A stretch of DNA of 64,000 bases from positions 41,228,097-41,292,096 of the forward strand of contig NC_052507.1 of NCBI RefSeq assembly GCF_014356525.2, read 5' to 3'. The notes under the pieces were generated by a model. That model was given only the letters and a program-made list of their open reading frames with translations. It was not told where the DNA came from and did not search any database. The position numbers and the translations under genes were made by a program. The DNA comes from Nilaparvata lugens (taxonomy: Eukaryota; Arthropoda; Insecta; Hemiptera; Delphacidae). Numbering within the stretch: the first letter of the stretch is position 1; the number at the start of each line of letters is the position of its first letter. This document shows positions 58,104 through 64,000 of the stretch, piece after piece.

Positions 58104-58949
58104 CTGCAAAAATATATAGTAAATAAAGGACTTCGGGATGCAGTTAACTATCACTGGATGCCTATACTATGATAATATAAGACTCGGACAAAACATTCAT
58201 CATTAATATAATATTTCGTTTATGATATCGTAATAATTGTTGTGGAACAGATATCTGTTTAATTTATCTCATTCATTTATTTATTTACAAAATCACATAG
58301 TCAAACCAATAGTTGGGAGTGATATTGAATTGACAGACTTCGAGGACTCTTAAAGGAGAAAATAAAATTCATTCTATCAGGAGAAACTAATGTATATTTT
58401 ACAATAAATTGAAAGCTATAACGTAGATACATTTTTGATAATTAGTGAACTGCTGACTATCATAGAAGTGGAAACATTCCAAAAATATTATGAAGATTTC
58501 AGGATCTTGAATTTTATTGATGAAACTAAATTATTCTCCCTTGAAATGGTATAGGCCTACACCGGTACCTATTTTTTAAATATAAAATCAGATATTGCTG
58601 TTGAGTTAGTGCATTTTATTTTCACTGGTAGGTGCACTCACTGCATGAATAGTTGTCAAGGTTTATAAACTTTCATATATTATTTTTATAGTCTGAAATT
58701 CCAGTATCACAGCTGTTCAAGGTATGGTAGACTACCGTATACATTCCCTTGACACGATATGGTATCACAATAATTGAATGCATTGAAATCGTAGTCTACG
58801 AGATTATCAAATAATACGTATATAGTTTACGTTGGAATTCTATTAAATTAATTTTTAAATTTCCACAAATGAATAAGGTTTAGTAGATTAGTTCATGATT
58901 TACGTACAAAAAACAATAGATGTAAAATTGCATGCAAGCATAAACTCAC
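58104..58949 (-). other. Receptor intron (846 bp)
   Basis: Bounded by GTGAGT and a polypyrimidine-AG. AT-rich, nothing else recognised. Confidence 0.7.
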
Positions 58950-59190
58950 CTTGAACATTGATAGCACTTGAATATGCTAAGAAATGCTTGTCGGAATTTG
59001 CGATTCATGAAGCAGTATGTTATTGGGTTGCAGCAGGAGCTAACATAAGCTAGAATCTGTACCAGGTACAGATAATTTCCCAGGTAGGTTCGGAAAAAGT
59101 CTGGATTGAACAGGTAGACGGTGTTCAAGATATGGATTGGTGTCCAGCATATGAAAAACTCCCCACTACCACGAACAGCATACGTATAAC
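58950..59190 (-). CDS. SKR: Sulfakinin (CCK-like) receptor, TM6-TM7-helix 8 exon, with apparent 1-nt deletion
   Basis: Acceptor tgcttacacag before 59190, donor AAG|GTGAGT at 58950/58949. The exon opens VIRMLFVVVG, then in the next frame EFFICWTPIHILNTVYLF and through LVQILAYVSSCCNPITYCF to MNRKFRQAFLSIFKCYQCS. CWTP in TM6 and NPITY (NPxxY) in TM7 mark a class A GPCR. MLFVVVxEFF, SSCCNPITYCFMN and RKFRQAF are the signature of the cholecystokinin/sulfakinin receptor family. It would sense sulfated sulfakinin peptides (satiety, gut motility) at the plasma membrane. The exon is 241 nt where phase demands 3n+2. One base is missing around the C4 run at 59161-59164, in TM6. Confidence 0.88.
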
Positions 59191-60351
59191 CTGTGTAAGC
59201 AGAAAATAAAATGTGTTAATATGTTTTTTAAATGCATGATCATTGAACATTTACATCTTGAACATTTCATATACAAACCAGCTTCAAAACAATAATTATT
59301 CACTTAAAAATAATACCGTAGGTGAATTGAAGTACAAGGATACAAGAGATGCAGGGCTGCCCGATGGGTGGGGGGCGATGATCTGTAAGGGGAGTGCTCA
59401 AAAAAAAAAAAAAAAAAAAAATGGGTGGAGGGGTCTTCAAGAATGGTCAACAACAGTGCTGAATATGCGAGAATGAATTTATTTTTGTACTAAATTGGGG
59501 GGTGCGTCCTGGACTTTCCACCCCTGAGAAATGTTTTTGTTTTTTATATTCTTTGTTATTGAATGAATATGATTCACAATAATATTACAAATTAAAACAG
59601 TGAATACCATAATTTGAAGAAAAAATATTGACTTTTTCTTATCTGAGAATCTGAATTGGTTTATCTATAGAGAAAATAGTTACCCGTACTGAAAATAGGG
59701 AAGTTTCATGAGTAGTTGAATCTCCTCCTTGAAAAATGAAAAATTGATTACCGTATGATTCTGATGCAATGCTTGATGTTTTGAACTGATTCATATTGCT
59801 TGCAATGTGAAATTTTTGGAAATTGGGTGATTGCACATCATAATTTTCTCTGCAATATTGACGGACTAGTAGAAAAGCTTGGTGCTATACTCATTATAAT
59901 AAAAATCATATTGATCATTGATCAACCACGATAATTGGTGTCTGTTATTAAAAATGACGTGATACACGGTAACCGTTTTTATTTCTGAAACAATGATTAT
60001 GCTGAAATATTTCTGAAAATATTCGAGGTTGAAACAGTTTTGGGCTAACGCATCATCGTATGGTATCACATCATACTTATAATAATCAATCTTGAAGCAT
60101 ACTACTGAAGCTCTCTCATGAATTGAAAAATCTAACTCAGAATGCAACTGCTTGCAATATCATTTCAAAAAGTGTTAAGTTAATAATGAATATTTTTGAA
60201 GTCAAATTTCTAATTAATGTAGGCTGTTTTCGTTTGTCGTATCAGCTCTTACACTGTAGATGATTGAAATAATGTATAGGCTATAAATTATTGTCAGTTA
60301 TCAATAAAAACATTATTTTAACAAGATCAAATCAAGTGGAATGAATGGCAC
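59191..60351 (-). other. Receptor intron (1161 bp)
   Basis: Contains an A22-type run at 59400-59421 and no recognised element. Confidence 0.7.
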
Positions 60352-60557
60352 CTTTTTCTTAGCCTCGATGCTCTTATCCATGTAGTTGGATCGTATGGCA
60401 TGACGACTGAACGTGTAGGTGGACTCCTTGTCGGCAGAGGCCTCCGAATAGTGGTCGCACACTTCTCCACCTGCATCGTTAGCCACGTGGTTGCTATCCA
60501 CCAGTGGCATTGCCAAGTGTGGTGACTGCTTTGCATTCGCAATTCCGCGCATCGCAA
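60352..60557 (-). CDS. SKR: Sulfakinin receptor, third intracellular loop exon
   Basis: 206 nt. Acceptor tgtgtgttccag before 60557; donor AAAAAG|GTGCCA (weak beyond GT). Reads AMRGIANAKQSPHLAMPLVD, Ser/Asp-rich middle, then NYMDKSIEAKKK. The basic SxEAKK(K/R) end immediately before TM6 VIRMLF is the expected ICL3-TM6 junction of CCK/sulfakinin receptors, so this exon directly precedes 59190. Upstream exons (TM1-TM5) are not in the window or were not recognised above 60.56 kb. Confidence 0.8.
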
Positions 60558-60627
60558 CTGGAACACACAAAAACCAACAATTGCACAATAGAATGTCGGA
60601 AGGCATTCTGCAGGAAACAAAACATTT

Positions 60628-60750
60628 CAGCCTGTATTCTCCAAACAGTATTGAACCTTGTCTTTGACTTTATTTGACTGAAAACTTTCAGCCTGTTTTC
60701 TCCAAACAGTATTCAACCTTGTCTTTGACTTTATTCGACTGAAAATGGTA
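60628..60750. repeat. 61-bp tandem duplication upstream of the receptor exon
   Basis: cagcctgtattctccaaaca ... gactttatttgactgaaaa occurs twice with three or four differences, presumably in an intron. Confidence 0.9.
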
Positions 60751-61060
60751 ATTTTTTCAATAATAATTCTATATTTTGTTTGTGATGTGTACCGTATTAG
60801 AAGAATTCTTCTAATAAGAAGTAGAGGCAATTGGAATTGATTCAATAGTAAAATACTGTGTTATTGCCTTTGATAAAATCTGTTCCCGTATAAAATATTG
60901 AATTGTCATTCACACACTATTGATGGTGAATATGTATTTGCGAATCTGCGATACAATATACTCAGAGCTTAAATTGTAAAAATAAAGGTTCTGATACGGT
61001 AGGGGGAACCAAGAAGGGGGTAAGGGGTCCTCACCCAGAAAAAATTACCATTCTCTCTGT
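60751..61060. other. No recognised feature
   Basis: Receptor intron or intergenic DNA before the LINE. Confidence 0.5.
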
Positions 61061-61445
61061 CTCTTTTTCTCTCTCTAACCAATGCAACAAAGTTGTCATT
61101 GCTAATCATATCAATGATCTTGAAGAGCAGGTTACAAACTTAGATTTACCAATTACTGATCAATTTCATTTCAATCCAATCTCAGAAGAAGACACTTTCA
61201 GAGCAATTCAACGTATTCATAGTAATGCTACCAACCATTACATATATTTTCAACAAGTCACTTGAAGAAGGCATTTTCCCTGAAAACTGGAAGTTTGCTC
61301 TGGTTTGCCCTCTAAATAAATTCATGCTCAAGTTGTAAAATTTCTAGACAACAATAGTAAGCTTCATAACTTTCAATCAGGCTTTAGAAAATTCCATTCA
61401 ACTGAGACAGCTCTGCTTCATGTCACTGATGATATAAGGTTAGCT

Positions 61446-62618
61446 ATGGACCAAAGAAAATGCACCATCCTCACCCTATTTGATTTTTCTAAAGCATTCG
61501 ATACTGTTGATCATACAGTCCTTCTAAATAAGTTGGCTATTCTTGGTTTCAGTCACAACTCGTTAGTTTGGTTTAAATCCTATCTATTAGGTAGGAAACA
61601 ATGTGTATCTGTCGGTGACAATAAGTCTACTTGGAAAAACGTTATGCATGGAGTACCACAAGGTTCAATTTTAGGCCCTCTCCTCTTCACTTTGTATGCT
61701 AATGACCTTTCTTCCATTATCAAATTCTCCAGTTTCCATACTTATGCAGACGACTTTCAAATATATTTAAGCTGTCCCATAACAAAAATTAATGAAACAG
61801 TTGGAATAATGAATCAGGATATCAATTCGAAAGTGGGATGGACAGAGAAAAATGGCCTTAAGCTTAATCCCATCAAAACACAACCCATTATAATTGGATA
61901 TTCTCGTCTTATAAACAATATTGACCTTGAATCGATTCACAAAATTAGTGTAGACGGTAATGACATTCCTTACTGTAGCTCAGTTAAAAATTTAGGCATT
62001 ATTATGAAAAATACTCTTGACTGGTCAGAACAAGTGAACAAAACTTGTAAAAAGGTATTCTCAGCCATGCATGCATTGAAGAAAATGCACGATATTCTCC
62101 CTAGAAACATTAAATTATTATTGGTTCAATCTCTCATCTTCCCACATTTAATGTATTGTAATTCTGTTCTTAACGATATGCAAGTCACTCTGAATGATAA
62201 ACTACAGCATTGCCAAAATTATTGTCTATGTTTCGTCTACTCTCTCCAACGCCATGATCATATCACCCCAGCCCACTTTGCTAGTTCAACATTAAAGCTT
62301 CCTGATCAAAGGCTTTTTCGAATAGTCAAGCTTGTTAGAGATATCTTGAAATACGGTAATCTGAACTATTTTAAAGATGATTTCAAATTTGTCTCTGAAG
62401 GTAGGAGGATAGATGCTTCACATACTAGAACCGGAGAAAGTACTTTAAGGATACCCAATCATCGAACTACTATTTTCACAAAATCCTTCTTAGTCAGTGC
62501 CTGTCGTGCATGGAATGCACTTCCTGTTTCTATCAGGTCCATCGAGAGCCGAGCAAGCTTCATCCTGACTTTAAAAAAACATCTTTTGGAACAAATGACT
62601 GAAACTGTCCGGCCCTAG
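61446..62618 (+). pseudogene. LINE reverse transcriptase (390 codons, N-terminus lost)
   Basis: Palm motifs in order: LTLFDFSKAFDTVDH (first Asp, about residue 12), GVPQGSILGPLLFTLYANDL (about 70-90), HTYADDFQIYL (catalytic ADD, about 100), KTQPIIIG and VKNLGIIM. The C-terminal LINE domain includes SLIFPHLMYCNSVL and SACRAWNALPVSIR. The open frame starts inside the fingers; fingers sequence upstream is broken by deletions and stops (for example before 61446, QSGFRKFHSTETALLHVTDD is readable). No endonuclease domain is present. The polymerase core itself is intact, but the protein is incomplete. Confidence 0.88.
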
Positions 62619-62686
62619 AACGATCACATGACAACCATCCCCCACCCATCCAACAAATACAAACCTTTAAACCTGTTTCAGAATGA

Positions 62687-62689
<3 letters not shown>

Positions 62690-62730
<41 letters not shown>

Positions 62731-62745
62731 ATATATATATAATAT
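62690..62745. repeat. (TA)n microsatellite in the LINE 3' UTR
   Basis: Two alternating TA tracts with a short break. Confidence 0.95.
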
Positions 62746-63280
62746 AAACTCATGTTTTTTTTAATTATCCACTGCATACTGCTGTATATTACTGAAAGTT
62801 GATTACCCTGATCTACTTTCAGCCTACTTCATTTTATTAATCAATAATTTGATCTTATCTACCTATATAATTATTTTACTCTATCAATTTTCTGTTTTTT
62901 TCTCTTAAATATTTATATTAATTAAAACATTCACAAAATTTCCATTAATAAATAAATCCTTAGTTTAATTAATTAAATTAACGTTTTGGTAGAGAGTTAG
63001 TGGGGAGGATATTTTTAATATTCTTTCCGAAGAATGGACATTGATATGTCCAAAGCTCTGCCAATTTATGTAGATGCATAACAATATAATTATCTATAGT
63101 TATTATATTACAAATCACTTTTTCATATCATATACAGTTCAATAATTATTTTCTTAGTCTATATTATGTAAATTCATCTATAATTTTGCTGTATTGTAAG
63201 CTATTGTATATAAGTGTATAAGCCAGTATATATTGTAATCTACATAAATAAAGTACTCAATCAATCCATCAATCAATCAT

Positions 63281-64000
63281 CAGCATATTTAACTCATTGT
63301 AAATGTATGTTATGTTACTTGATAGTAATCATAATATAACAGGCTGGCTACAACAGCAACTGTTCCCTATATGTCTGACATCTTCAGCATATCTTTCAAT
63401 TTATGTTACTTTGAGAGTAATCATAACATAACAGGCCTGGCTCTAGTAGCGGCTGTAATCAATATGTCTGACATCATCAGCATATCTATTCAATTCTATT
63501 GTAAATGAAGTTTATGTTACCTTTAGAGTAATCATAACATAACAGGCCTGGCTTATTCATCAGCGGCTGTTTCCTATATGTCTGAAAATCAGCATACCAT
63601 ATCCAATCAATTTATATTATCAATCTAGGTATTTCACTTATAATCTGAGTTTATATGATTTTCACTATTAATTATTATTGTAAGCACCAATTTTACTAAG
63701 CATAATTACATATCTTGCAATGAATACCTGTATCAATTTATAACATGTTATCAATATTTTCAGTAATTTCAGATTTTTTAGATGTCTCAGCATATGTGGA
63801 TTAATTCATATAATTTGTATCTTTGAAACTAATTTTTTCATGCATTATACTCATTCAATTATCAATAAGTGTTTTTCTATTTCATCCAATTATCATCATT
63901 CAGTCAATATAGGTGAATTCAATAGACTTGATTGAGTTCATCAATTCTTTATTTTCACTTAGCTTTGTTACATCTAGGTTTAATCCTGTCCACATATCTA
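63281..64000 (+). repeat. Second copy of the outer BEL/Pao LTR repeat (runs off the window)
   Basis: 63281-63590 carries three or so units of the same tandem array, and 63590-64000 is nearly identical to 46150-46600. The beginning of the LTR is missing, being replaced by the LINE tail. Whether an element follows is outside the window. Confidence 0.85.

Larger units (their letters stand above)
61061..63280 (+). mobile_element. CR1/Jockey-like LINE, 5'-truncated, with (TCAA)n tail
   Basis: Degraded RT N-terminal sequence (61080-61445, several frames), an open RT frame, a 3' UTR with two (TA)n tracts (62690-62745), and a tail of tcaatcaatccatcaatcaa at about 63259-63279. The tail directly abuts a BEL LTR copy. 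Confidence 0.8.

Overview
The window reads as a piece of an AT-rich insect nuclear scaffold crowded with transposons. Two host genes, both on the minus strand, are recognisable from exons with canonical splice sites: the 3' part of a sulfakinin (CCK-like) G-protein-coupled receptor (three exons, 57950-60557) and an internal part of alpha-L-iduronidase (three exons in continuous phase at 42646-42837, 40662-40787 and 27731-27873). A sulfakinin receptor implies an arthropod. The repeat landscape looks like a hemipteran, possibly a planthopper, but the species cannot be proved from sequence alone. There is no sign of bacterial or organellar DNA.

Layout. 1-7.7 kb: dispersed repeats, a putative TIR element built from about 11 copies of a GACTASTTGTCACC motif, a LINE tail, a Penelope-like relic with GIY-YIG remnants, and nested inverted repeats. 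7.7-23.6 kb: two copies of an LTR retroelement family (third copy, minus strand, at 35.3-39.1 kb). It has TG...CA LTRs of about 800 bp and 4-bp target duplications (CAGT, CATA, ATAG). It has no visible polymerase, one conserved coiled-coil ORF, and a hexamer minisatellite in two of the three copies. A separate broken coiled-coil gene lies between the first two copies. 23.6-42.6 kb: LINE pieces, Helitron-like repeats, MITEs, a GC-rich TIR element and a mariner-type transposase relic, mostly inside iduronidase introns. 42.9-43.5 kb: a solo LTR carrying heat-shock-element-like arrays and a TATA box. 45.4-57.0 kb: a BEL/Pao element whose gag is split by a second BEL/Pao element (48192-55662). 57009-57108 is a 100-N assembly gap cutting the outer BEL element at its reverse transcriptase. 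57.9-60.6 kb: the receptor. 61.1-63.3 kb: a CR1/Jockey-like LINE with a TCAA tail, followed by a second copy of the outer BEL LTR repeat running off the window.

The host genes are not an operon; they are neighbours split by large transposon-filled introns. The iduronidase 5' exons are not seen between its first visible exon and the receptor, so they lie in the gap, are too small to recognise, or the scaffold is misjoined. The receptor has an apparent 1-nt deletion in TM6, which may be a sequencing error. The most unusual material is the coiled-coil LTR family, including one copy whose 5' LTR is followed by a duplicate of its own 3' flank, the motif-array element, and the heat-shock-like solo LTR.
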